Source of the DNA: JAAURS01 sp044923475
GTDB lineage: Bacteria; Cyanobacteriota; Cyanobacteriia; Thermosynechococcales; Thermosynechococcaceae
Direction: 5' to 3'
NCBI RefSeq assembly: GCF_044923475.1
Contig: NZ_CP137338.1
Span: 1,240,001 to 1,304,000 of the forward strand
DNA length: 64,000 nucleotides
Position 1 is the first letter of the stretch; the number at the start of each line of letters is the position of its first letter. Shown piece after piece: positions 36,239-44,349 of this stretch. The notes under the pieces are model-generated. The model was not told the DNA's origin. It ran no database searches and saw only the letters and a list, made by a program, of their open reading frames with translations. The position numbers and the translations under genes are program-made.

Positions 36239-36267
36239 TTGACACAACTCCGTTAATAGAATAAATA
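36239..36267 (+). promoter_or_regulatory. Possible sigma-70-type promoter of rsmI
   Basis: TTGACA at 36239-36244, a 17 bp spacer, then TAAATA at 36262-36267, about 50 bp before the rsmI ATG. The -35 is perfect, the -10 poor. Confidence 0.3.
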
Positions 36268-36317
36268 TGTTTTTTCACTAGATACAAACTAATTGAGTCT
36301 TAAATTGCCAATGCGAC

Positions 36318-37181
36318 ATGAATGAACCCGAAATCGCCAGCAATTCTGTTGGCACCCTTTATGTTGTCGGCACCCCCATCGGCAACCTAGAAGACATGAC
36401 CTTTCGGGCCGTGCGGATCTTGCAGACCGTAGATGCGATCGCCGCCGAGGACACGCGTCACACCGGAAAACTACTCCACCATTTCCAAATCAAAACGCCC
36501 CAAATTAGCTGCCACCAGCACAACATCCTGTCTCGCTTGCCCGCACTGCTAGAGCGCCTCCATGCCGGACAGCAGATCGCCCTCGTCACCGATGCTGGAA
36601 TGCCAGGGATCTCCGATCCGGGCTACGAACTCGTTCAAGCCTGCGTTGCTGAAGGCATTTTAGTCGTGCCCATTCCCGGCCCGACCGCAGCCATTACGGC
36701 GCTGAGCGCATCGGGTTTACCCACCGATCGCTTTTGTTTTGAAGGGTTTTTGCCTGTCAAAGGTTCCGAACGGCAACAGCGACTGACAGCCTTAGCCCAA
36801 GAAACCCGAACAATGATTTTCTACGAAGCCCCCCATCGGTTGCTCCAAACGCTTCAAGCATTAAGCGAGGTGCTTGGGCAGGAACGCTCCATCGTGGTGT
36901 CGCGGGAGTTGACGAAGCGCTATGAGACCTTTTGGCGCGGCGGATTGGGGGAGGCGATCGCCCATTTCACCACCACTGAACCCCGTGGCGAATTCACCCT
37001 AGTGGTGGCGGGGTATGTGTCAGAAGTGGTTGAATTGAGCGAGACGGATGTCCGAGAGGCGTTATTGGTTTTGTTGAGAGAAGGGATGCCGCGATCGCAG
37101 GCCAGCCGCCAAGTCGCCAAAACTCTAAACCTATCGCGCCGGGACGTGTATCAACTCGCCCTAGAGCTTCCAGATCGATAA
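36318..37181 (+). CDS. rsmI: 16S rRNA (cytidine1402-2'-O)-methyltransferase
   Basis: 287 residues. Family motifs: GTLYVVGTPIGNLEDMTFRA at the start, AEDTRHTGKLL, LVTDAGMPGISDPGYELV (near residue 95) and PIPGPTAAITALSASGL. It methylates the ribose of C1402 in the decoding centre of 16S rRNA. It is convergent with hemL, separated by a bidirectional terminator. Confidence 0.96.
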   Translation: MNEPEIASNSVGTLYVVGTPIGNLEDMTFRAVRILQTVDAIAAEDTRHTGKLLHHFQIKTPQISCHQHNILSRLPALLERLHAGQQIALVTDAGMPGISDPGYELVQACVAEGILVVPIPGPTAAITALSASGLPTDRFCFEGFLPVKGSERQQRLTALAQETRTMIFYEAPHRLLQTLQALSEVLGQERSIVVSRELTKRYETFWRGGLGEAIAHFTTTEPRGEFTLVVAGYVSEVVELSETDVREALLVLLREGMPRSQASRQVAKTLNLSRRDVYQLALELPDR

Positions 37182-37207
37182 ACCCTCGGTTCGCGACCGA
37201 GGGTTTT
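37180..37207. terminator. Bidirectional terminator between rsmI and hemL
   Basis: AAACCCTCGGT (37180-37190) pairs perfectly with ACCGAGGGTTT (37196-37206) around TCGCG; T on both strands. It begins within the rsmI stop codon. Confidence 0.9.
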
Positions 37208-37229
37208 GTGGTAGCGGAGGGCGATCGTT

Positions 37230-38528
37230 CTAGATCGAAGACAAAACCGCCTTTGCAGCTTCTAACGTTCGGTCGATATCTGCATCCGTGTGGGCGAGAG
37301 ACATAAATCCAGCCTCAAACTGAGACGGAGCCAAGTAAATGCCTCGCTCTAGCATGCCCCGATGAAAACGCCCGAACTTGTGCACGTCCGAAGCCTTTGC
37401 GTCCTCAAAATTGTGGACTGGCCCAGCCGTGAAGAACATGCCGAACATCCCGCTAATGTGTCCGCCACAAACCTCATGGCCGCACTCCTGCGCGATGCCG
37501 AGCAACCCGTTAACGAGCTTGCCCGTCATGCGATCGAGCTGTTCGTATGTCCCCGGACGGTTCAGCAACTCCAGCGTTTTAATGCCCGCCGTCATCGCCA
37601 AAGGATTCCCAGAGAGCGTTCCCGCTTGGTACATCGGTCCTGCCGGAGCCACCATGTTCATAATGTCGCGACGACCCCCGTAAGCGCCGACGGGCAGACC
37701 GCCGCCGATCACTTTGCCCATCGTGGTGAGGTCTGGCGTAATGCCGAATTTTTCCTGAGCGCCACCGTAGGCAATTCTAAAACCCGTCATGACTTCGTCA
37801 AAGACCAGCAGCGCGCCGTACTCCTTGGTCAGCTCTTGCAGTCCTGCCAAAAATCCGGCATCGGGCACGATAAAGCCAGCATTGCCCACCACGGGTTCTA
37901 AAATGACCCCAGCAATCTGCTCGGGGTTTTCTTCAAACAGGGCGCGGACGGCTTGGAGGTCGTTATAGGGTGCGGTCAGCGTGCTGCTGGCAGTCGAGCT
38001 GGGCACTCCAGGAGAATCTGGCAATCCGAGCGTGGCCACGCCAGACCCAGCCTTCACCAAAAACATATCGGCGTGGCCGTGGTAGCAGCCCTCAAACTTG
38101 ATGATTTTTTCCCGTTTGGTAAAGGCGCGCATGAGGCGCAATACCGACATGCAGGCCTCGGTACCGGAGTTTACAAACCGTACCATTTCGATGCTGGGGA
38201 CCGCATCGATCACCATTTGAGCCAACACGTTTTCAAGTACGCAAGGCGCGCCAAAGCTAGTACCTTTGTCTAAAGCCTGTCGCAGGGCTTCAATCACTTC
38301 AGGATGGGAATGGCCGCAGATAGCAGGACCCCAAGTGCCCACGTAGTCGATGTACTGGTTGCCGTCTACATCCCAAATGTAGGCATCTTTGACGCGATCG
38401 AACACAATGGGCTGGCCGCCCACTGACTTAAACGCACGCACGGGGGAGCTCACGCCACCTGGCATGAGCTGCTGTGCGGCTGCAAAAATTTCTTCTGATT
38501 TGGTTGTTTTAAAGGCGTCCGTAAGCAA
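37230..38528 (-). CDS. hemL: Glutamate-1-semialdehyde 2,1-aminomutase
   Basis: 432 residues. PLP lysine in TTMGKVIGGGLPVGAYGGR (near residue 273), with VRFVNSGTEACMSVLR and FDEVMTGFR also visible. It makes 5-aminolevulinate from glutamate-1-semialdehyde, feeding heme, chlorophyll and bilin synthesis. The start is TTG at 38526-38528, supported by AAGGAG 6 bp upstream and by the family's N-terminus (KSEEIFAAAQQLMPGGV). Confidence 0.97.
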   Translation of the reverse strand: MLTDAFKTTKSEEIFAAAQQLMPGGVSSPVRAFKSVGGQPIVFDRVKDAYIWDVDGNQYIDYVGTWGPAICGHSHPEVIEALRQALDKGTSFGAPCVLENVLAQMVIDAVPSIEMVRFVNSGTEACMSVLRLMRAFTKREKIIKFEGCYHGHADMFLVKAGSGVATLGLPDSPGVPSSTASSTLTAPYNDLQAVRALFEENPEQIAGVILEPVVGNAGFIVPDAGFLAGLQELTKEYGALLVFDEVMTGFRIAYGGAQEKFGITPDLTTMGKVIGGGLPVGAYGGRRDIMNMVAPAGPMYQAGTLSGNPLAMTAGIKTLELLNRPGTYEQLDRMTGKLVNGLLGIAQECGHEVCGGHISGMFGMFFTAGPVHNFEDAKASDVHKFGRFHRGMLERGIYLAPSQFEAGFMSLAHTDADIDRTLEAAKAVLSSI

Positions 38529-38686
38529 CGTGCTCTCCTTGGATATCTGTATGTTGCTAAATCGCGTTTTTATGGGTTGCGTTTTAGGGTTTGCGCTTTA
38601 GTAGGCTGCTCGATCTGGATTTACATCGTCAAGGGTGTCGATGTCGAGCAAGACAGACTTTTATTTTACCAAGGGATTGAAATTAA

Positions 38687-40681
38687 CTATCGCTTTGGAC
38701 TCAGGGCGTAATGGTTTGCCTCTGGGGAGGCGGTTTTGGGCAGCAGCCATTCGCGGAGCAAACGCGCAGCGGTGCGCTGGACCAAGCCCGTCGCGACCTG
38801 AACGCCTAAAGCTTGGGCTTCCGCGCGCGTCACCACATTGGCGAGGACGGGGATGAGCGCGCTGGCGTCAAAACCAGGGGTCTCTTGGAGCAATCTCCAA
38901 ATGCGCTGGATGCGGTCGGCATCGGTGTGCGGTGGTTGAGGGTCTAGGGCGCTTTGGTTTGCATTTTTTTTCCAGCCGAGGCGCTCTTGAAGCTGATGGC
39001 TCAAACTTTGAAGGGTATTTTGGCCGAATTGGTCTAGATTTTTAACCAGTTCGTCAGCCAGGCGATCGCGGATAAAGTCACCCCGCTCTGAAAACAAAAA
39101 CTCGACGGCTTGGTTGAGCGCTTGGTTGAGGTCGTAGTTTTCGACGTTGCGGGCGTTGTTCAGCAGGTTTTCGAGGCGGTTCCAGCGAAAGCTTTCGTCT
39201 TTGAACAACAGATCTTTGAGACTGGCGCGCAATTCGGGAGCCGTGTCGGTGAGCAGGCGCTTGGCAACGTAGGGGTAGGCCGCACTCAACACCTTGAAGT
39301 TGGGATCGACGCTCATGGCGATGCCTTCCATGGTGATGAGCGATCGCACGATCAAGGCGTAGTATGCAGGCACCTGAAAGGGGAACTCGTACATGACATC
39401 TGAAAGGCCGTCAAAAATCCGGTTGATGTTGAGGTCTGCCACGCTGGAGCCGAGGGCATCGTTAAAGATTTTTGACAGCGCCGGGACGATCGGCGTAACG
39501 TCCACATCGGGCGTTAAAAAGCCGAGACGCACGTAGTCGTAGGCAAGGGAATCGAACTCGCGGTTGACGATGTGGACGATCGCATTGAGCAGGCCGTAGC
39601 GTTGCTCCACGTTGATCTCGCTCATCATGCCAAAGTCGAGATAGGCCAACTTGCCGTTGGGCATGGCCAATAGGTTGCCGGGATGGGGGTCGGCGTGGAA
39701 AAAGCCGTGCTCTAGAAGCTGGCGGAGGGAGCACTGGATGCCGACATCGATGAGGTGGCTGGCATCGATACCCTGGGCCAGAATTTTTTCGGGCTGGTTG
39801 AGCTTGATGCCCGCAATCCACTCCATCGTGAGGACGCGGGTGTTGGTGTATTCCCAGTAAATTTTCGGAACGTAAATGTCGGGCAGATAGCCGTACAGCG
39901 CAATGAAGCGCTCGGAATTTTTGCCCTCCTGAATGTAGTCCATCTCCTCAAAGAGACGACCTGCAAATTCGTCTAAGATGCCAGCCAAGTCGGAACGGAT
40001 ATTTTTCTTAAAGGTCTTTTGAGCCCAGCTCGCCAAGCCTCGAATGATGTAGATATCCAGGGTGATCTGGTCGGCCAGATCGGGGCGCTGCACCTTGACC
40101 GCAACGGCTTCGCCCGTTTTGAGGCGTCCCTTATAAACCTGCCCTAAGGATGCAGCGGCGATCGGGTCGGGGCTGAGTTCGTCGTATACATCGGTATAGG
40201 GCGCGCCTAATTCTTCTTCGATAAAGCGATAGGCGACGGCGTTATCAAAGGGTGGAATCTGATCCTGGAGTTTAGATAGCTCTTCTAGAAAAGCACCGGA
40301 CAGAATATCGGGGCGGGTGGATAGCGCTTGGCCGATTTTAATGAAGGCAGGCCCCAGGTTGGTCAGCATCTCCCGCAACGCAATGGCGCGGGCTCGCTCT
40401 TTTTTGCGAGTTTTATCCGTCTTAGAATCCCACCACCGGAAAAATACAAAGCGGGTGAAGGGTAACAGAATGGCCAACCAGCGCTGGGTGACCTGAAACC
40501 ACTTGCCTTGATACTGCTGCCGAATGCGTTCTGGGTCGTAGGGCTGAACGGTGGTATCTCGCGGGGGAGGCCCTTGAGCGGAAGACAGCGGAACGGGTGG
40601 CACCCAATCCACTACTTCAACGGTCAGCAGGTCGCTTTCGTCTTCTAAAAGGAGTGGTTTTGGTCTTTCTGCCAGCGTCAT
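38687..40681 (-). CDS. ABC1/AarF/UbiB-family kinase-like protein
   Basis: 664 residues from ATG at 40679-40681 (MTLAERPKPLL); a longer frame upstream is AT-rich and not family-like. The UbiB signature is present: FIKIGQALSTRPDIL (KxGQ), AAASLGQVYKG (Ala-rich loop), FHADPHPGNL and LAYLDFGMM. Hydrophobic helices stand near the C-terminus. Family members (UbiB/COQ8, plant ABC1K) support quinone and prenyl-lipid metabolism, often at membranes. Cyanobacteria carry several paralogues; which one this is cannot be told. Confidence 0.88.
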   Translation of the reverse strand: MTLAERPKPLLLEDESDLLTVEVVDWVPPVPLSSAQGPPPRDTTVQPYDPERIRQQYQGKWFQVTQRWLAILLPFTRFVFFRWWDSKTDKTRKKERARAIALREMLTNLGPAFIKIGQALSTRPDILSGAFLEELSKLQDQIPPFDNAVAYRFIEEELGAPYTDVYDELSPDPIAAASLGQVYKGRLKTGEAVAVKVQRPDLADQITLDIYIIRGLASWAQKTFKKNIRSDLAGILDEFAGRLFEEMDYIQEGKNSERFIALYGYLPDIYVPKIYWEYTNTRVLTMEWIAGIKLNQPEKILAQGIDASHLIDVGIQCSLRQLLEHGFFHADPHPGNLLAMPNGKLAYLDFGMMSEINVEQRYGLLNAIVHIVNREFDSLAYDYVRLGFLTPDVDVTPIVPALSKIFNDALGSSVADLNINRIFDGLSDVMYEFPFQVPAYYALIVRSLITMEGIAMSVDPNFKVLSAAYPYVAKRLLTDTAPELRASLKDLLFKDESFRWNRLENLLNNARNVENYDLNQALNQAVEFLFSERGDFIRDRLADELVKNLDQFGQNTLQSLSHQLQERLGWKKNANQSALDPQPPHTDADRIQRIWRLLQETPGFDASALIPVLANVVTRAEAQALGVQVATGLVQRTAARLLREWLLPKTASPEANHYALSPKR

Positions 40682-40962
40682 AGTCAGCACGGTAAAGAGC
40701 AAGGTTGGATTCAGATCTGCGAAGCAAAGCAACGGACTATCGTAATTATCGCTGTTTGCAGATTGCTGAAAATGTATCCCTATGTAAAGGATTGTAACAA
40801 CAAACATCAAACTTCTGAGTATTGTCGCCAACAGGAATTGCAGTAAGAAATATCGGTTCTGCAAAGGAGCGGACGCAGCGCATTCGTTTGCGGCGGATCC
40901 TTGATACCCTGGGAGACAGTTTCGCTATTTAGAGCTTCGGACGCTTCAGCCGCTGACTGCCT

Positions 40963-42765
40963 ATGCTGGTTTCCCTGCGGATTGAAAATTTTGCCCTGAT
41001 CGATCGGCTCGATCTGACCTTTGGGAGCGGTCTTAACGTTCTCACGGGCGAGACGGGGGCCGGAAAATCGATTATTTTAGATGCCCTCGATCTGGCCTTG
41101 GGCGGGAAGGCCCACAGCCGCACGATCCGAATGGGATCCACTAAAACATTCTTAGAGGCCAGTTTTCAGCTCAGCGATCGCCTCCGGGCCTGGCTTGCGG
41201 AAACCGAAATCGACCCCCTGGAGGACCCCGTGCTAATCTGCAGCCGCGAGGTCTCCAGCGCTCAAGGGACGCTGCGCAGCCGATCGCGGGTGAACGGGGT
41301 GCTGGTCAACAAGCAGCAGATGGAGAGCCTGCGCGATCGCTTGGTCGAAATTACGGCCCAGGGTCAGACGCTCCAGTTGGGGCAACCCGCCCTTCAGCGC
41401 GATTGGCTCGATGCCTTTGGCGGGAAAGCGCTGCTCGCCCAGCGACAGCTCGTTGCCGACGCATTTCAGAAGTACCAAACCGCCCAGCAGCAGCTCGATC
41501 GCTACCGCCAAACCGCCCAGCAGCGCCTTCAGCAAATTGACGGGCTGAACTTTCAACGGCAAGAACTATCCGAAGCCGATCTCAGGGACCCGGAAGAACA
41601 AACGCAGCTCACCCACGAATACCAACGCCTCAGCCATAGCGTCGAACTGCAGGCTCAGAGCAGTACGGCTTACCAACTCCTTTACGATTCCCCTCAGGCG
41701 TCTGCTTGTACGGACCTCCTGGGTAAAGCGGTCGCCGTGTTAGAGGACATGAGCGCGGTGGATCCTCAAGTGCAGCCGATTTCAGATTTAGTCCAAGAAG
41801 CCCTCGCTCAGGTTCAGGAAGCGGGCACCCAGATCCATCGCTATGGCGATAGCCTCGAAACCGACCCCCAGCGGCTTCAGGAGGTGGAGGTTCGCCTCCA
41901 GCAGCTCAAGCAAATCTGCCGCAAGTACGGGCCGACGCTGACGGAGGCGATCGCCCATCAGGTCCGCATTGAGGCGGAACTAGAGGCCCTCACCGGAGAG
42001 GGGCAGTCCCTCGAAGCCTTGGAGCAAGCCTCCGCTGCCGCTCGGACGACCTTAATCCGAGCCTGCGAGCAGCTCACCGCCCTGCGGCAGCCGATCGCTT
42101 TAGATTTAGAGACGCGCTTGATCCGCGAACTGAAACCCTTAGCCATGGAAAAAGTTCAGTTCTGCGTCCAGATCGAGCCGATGGCCCCCACCGCTCACGG
42201 GGCCGATCGCATTACCTTCGTCTTCAGCCCCAACCCCGGCGAACCGCTCCAGCCCCTGGCCGAAACGGCCTCTGGCGGCGAAATGAGCCGATTTTTATTA
42301 GCTCTCAAAGCCTGTTTCTCCCAAATCGACCCCGTGGCAACCTTCGTATTCGACGAAGTGGACGTGGGCGTATCGGGACGCGTAGCCCAGGCGATCGCCG
42401 AGAAGCTGCACCACCTCAGTCAAACCCATCAGATTCTGTGCGTCACCCACCAGCCTATTATTGCGGCGATCGCCGATCGGCACTTCCGCGTCGAGAAAAC
42501 GATCGTTGCCGCCGATTCAGGTTCTGCCGAGGAACAGCGTAGCGAGCCTCGCACCGCAATCCGCATCCAGTCCCTTGACGAGCGAGAACGTCCCCTGGAA
42601 TTGGCCCAACTTGCAGGCGGTAGCGCGACCGATCAAGTCTTGGCTTTTGCCGCGTCCCTTCTGGCCCAGGCCGACCAAATCCGCAATCCCAGCGGCGCTG
42701 GTGCGACAAAAACCAAGGCATCGCCCTCGCGCGCTCGGGCTAAAGCCCAAAAGCGGGCATCGTGA
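40963..42765 (+). CDS. recN: DNA repair protein RecN
   Basis: 600 residues of the SMC-like repair family. Head motifs: MLVSLRIENFALIDRLDL, Walker A GETGAGKSII (near residue 31), the signature ASGGEMSRFLLALKACF and Walker B TFVFDEVDVGVSG. Coiled coils lie in the middle. RecN helps align and tether broken DNA ends in recombination repair. The C-terminus has an extension (EERSEPR, then a basic Ala/Arg/Lys-rich tail). Confidence 0.95.
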   Translation: MLVSLRIENFALIDRLDLTFGSGLNVLTGETGAGKSIILDALDLALGGKAHSRTIRMGSTKTFLEASFQLSDRLRAWLAETEIDPLEDPVLICSREVSSAQGTLRSRSRVNGVLVNKQQMESLRDRLVEITAQGQTLQLGQPALQRDWLDAFGGKALLAQRQLVADAFQKYQTAQQQLDRYRQTAQQRLQQIDGLNFQRQELSEADLRDPEEQTQLTHEYQRLSHSVELQAQSSTAYQLLYDSPQASACTDLLGKAVAVLEDMSAVDPQVQPISDLVQEALAQVQEAGTQIHRYGDSLETDPQRLQEVEVRLQQLKQICRKYGPTLTEAIAHQVRIEAELEALTGEGQSLEALEQASAAARTTLIRACEQLTALRQPIALDLETRLIRELKPLAMEKVQFCVQIEPMAPTAHGADRITFVFSPNPGEPLQPLAETASGGEMSRFLLALKACFSQIDPVATFVFDEVDVGVSGRVAQAIAEKLHHLSQTHQILCVTHQPIIAAIADRHFRVEKTIVAADSGSAEEQRSEPRTAIRIQSLDERERPLELAQLAGGSATDQVLAFAASLLAQADQIRNPSGAGATKTKASPSRARAKAQKRAS

Positions 42766-42799
42766 ACGTTGGGGTGCGCGCCGTCGCTCAGTCAACCCG

Positions 42800-43153
42800 T
42801 TAGGGCGCGTGATTTTCGAGATAGGTATTGAGGTCTTCGGTAATGCGGGTGAGTTCGGCTTCGGTGGTGATGCGGATGCGCTCGTCGCGGACGGTAATTA
42901 AGACTTTAGCGGCGAAAGGGCTGGGCCAGATATTAGGATTGCAGTAGCATTCTACAAAAACATCGCTACGGTGTTGGTATTCCATGGACTTTTGGGGTGC
43001 GGGTTTTTCGCCAGCGGCGGGCTTATTGGCAATGGCCTTGAGCTGCTGCATCAGCTCGGCGATCGCCGCTTGCAGCCCCCTAGCTGCCTCTGGGCTAAAG
43101 CTAAACGTAACCGAACCTTCAACCAAATTCAGCGTAAGCGGAGCAGAAGACAT
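42800..43153 (-). CDS. Conserved hypothetical cyanobacterial protein
   Basis: 117 residues from ATG at 43151-43153. The N-terminal half (LTLNLVEGSVTFSFSPEAARGLQAAIAELM) and the C-terminal beta-rich part (DVFVECYCNPNIWPSPFAAK, then VLITVRDERIRITTEAELT) are separated by a Pro/Ala/Lys linker. No enzyme motif is seen. It is convergent with recN and divergent from the deacetylase. Confidence 0.65.
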   Translation of the reverse strand: MSSAPLTLNLVEGSVTFSFSPEAARGLQAAIAELMQQLKAIANKPAAGEKPAPQKSMEYQHRSDVFVECYCNPNIWPSPFAAKVLITVRDERIRITTEAELTRITEDLNTYLENHAP

Positions 43154-43229
43154 GGCGGTCAAAACCTAAGTGGGTCGTCTTTCATCGTAGCTGGCTGCGG
43201 TCCAGTGCCAATCTTACCGAGCGACGGCA

Positions 43230-44039
43230 ATGTCAAATTTGGTAAAAACGACGACCGTTCAAAAACAGAAGCAAATGCTGCCGATCGTTTTCATGTTGCT
43301 GGCCGCCGGAGGCTTGACGAGCTTGCTTTGGCTTCAACCCAGGTGGTTGTGGACGCAGCTATCGCCGTGGCTCTGTCCGGGCGCTACGTTCTTTGTAGAG
43401 ACAGAGGCTCCGATGGTTGCGCTGACCGTTGACGATGGGCCAGACGATACAGACACCCACAATGCCAATACAACCCGCCAGATCTTACAAGTTCTCAAAA
43501 AGTACGACGCCCATGCGACCTTCTTTTTGATTGGAGGGCGAATCACAGCCAAAAATCAATCCTTGATTGCTGAGATGGTTGAGCAAGGGAATGAAGTGGG
43601 CAACCACCTCTGGGCGGATGAGCCGAGTATTTCGCTTCCCCTCTCCACGTTTGAATCGGAGTTGCTCGAGACTCAGCGAAGCATTTTAGAGGCGGCACAG
43701 ACTCGCGACAAACCAGTGCGAATCAATTGGCTGAGGCCGGGTAGCGGGATGGCCAACCGCGACATGATGAAAGTCGCTCGGAAATACGGCTATCGGGTCG
43801 CCCTAGGCTCAATTTGGCCTTACGACACTTTGATTCCGTCTTCTCGGTTTGCCTCGACCCAAATACTGGGCAATGTCCGCCCTGGGGCGATCGTAATCCT
43901 TCACGATCGCGGCGACAATGGGGAGTGGGGCAAACGCACGGTCAAAACCCTCGAGCAAGTGCTGCCGGAATTGCAACGGAGAGGACTGAAGGTAGTGACG
44001 CTCTCCAAATTACTGGAACAGAAACCGTCACGATCTTGA
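43230..44039 (+). CDS. Membrane-anchored polysaccharide deacetylase (NodB fold)
   Basis: 269 residues. An N-terminal signal anchor (LPIVFMLLAAGGLTSLLWL) precedes a NodB domain: TVDDGPDDT (motif 1, catalytic and zinc Asp, near residue 71), GNHLWADEPS (motif 2, near 130), WLRPGSG (motif 3) and IVILHDRG (motif 5). In motif 2 the first zinc His is present but the usual second His four residues on is replaced (HLWAD), so metal binding may differ. Family enzymes deacetylate N-acetylated glycans in the envelope. Confidence 0.85.
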   Translation: MSNLVKTTTVQKQKQMLPIVFMLLAAGGLTSLLWLQPRWLWTQLSPWLCPGATFFVETEAPMVALTVDDGPDDTDTHNANTTRQILQVLKKYDAHATFFLIGGRITAKNQSLIAEMVEQGNEVGNHLWADEPSISLPLSTFESELLETQRSILEAAQTRDKPVRINWLRPGSGMANRDMMKVARKYGYRVALGSIWPYDTLIPSSRFASTQILGNVRPGAIVILHDRGDNGEWGKRTVKTLEQVLPELQRRGLKVVTLSKLLEQKPSRS

Positions 44040-44063
44040 GAAAAATGGTAGTTCAACCGCTCC

Positions 44064-44229
44064 CAATACTGTTCGGATAAGAAGCAAAGACATTGCATCC
44101 GCCCCTAAATCCCCCAATTCTGGGGGATTTTGAGTTCAGAATCCCCCAGAATAAAGCCCGGTAGGGCTATAAGAAAGGGGGGCTAGGGGGCCAAGCGCAA
44201 GAATCACTGAACTTAACCGAACAGTATTG
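44064..44229. mobile_element. MITE-like element with 18 bp terminal inverted repeats
   Basis: CAATACTGTTCGGATAAG (44064-44081) and CTTAACCGAACAGTATTG (44212-44229) are inverted repeats matching at 17 of 18 positions. The 166 bp between the outer ends encodes no protein and holds internal G/C-rich hairpins (AATCCCCCAATTCTGGGGGA, then TCTGGGGG/CCCCCAGA-type arms). This is the form of a non-autonomous miniature element moved by a transposase elsewhere. Confidence 0.75.
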
Positions 44230-44349
44230 CAACTGCTCCAGTCGAAGCAAAGACTTTCACCCTTGAGGCTTTCCCTCTTCCGAAGGACGCTTTAAGTTAA
44301 AGAGAGACTTGATTTCTCCTACTCAATTTTAGGGTGTTCTGGACCTGGC

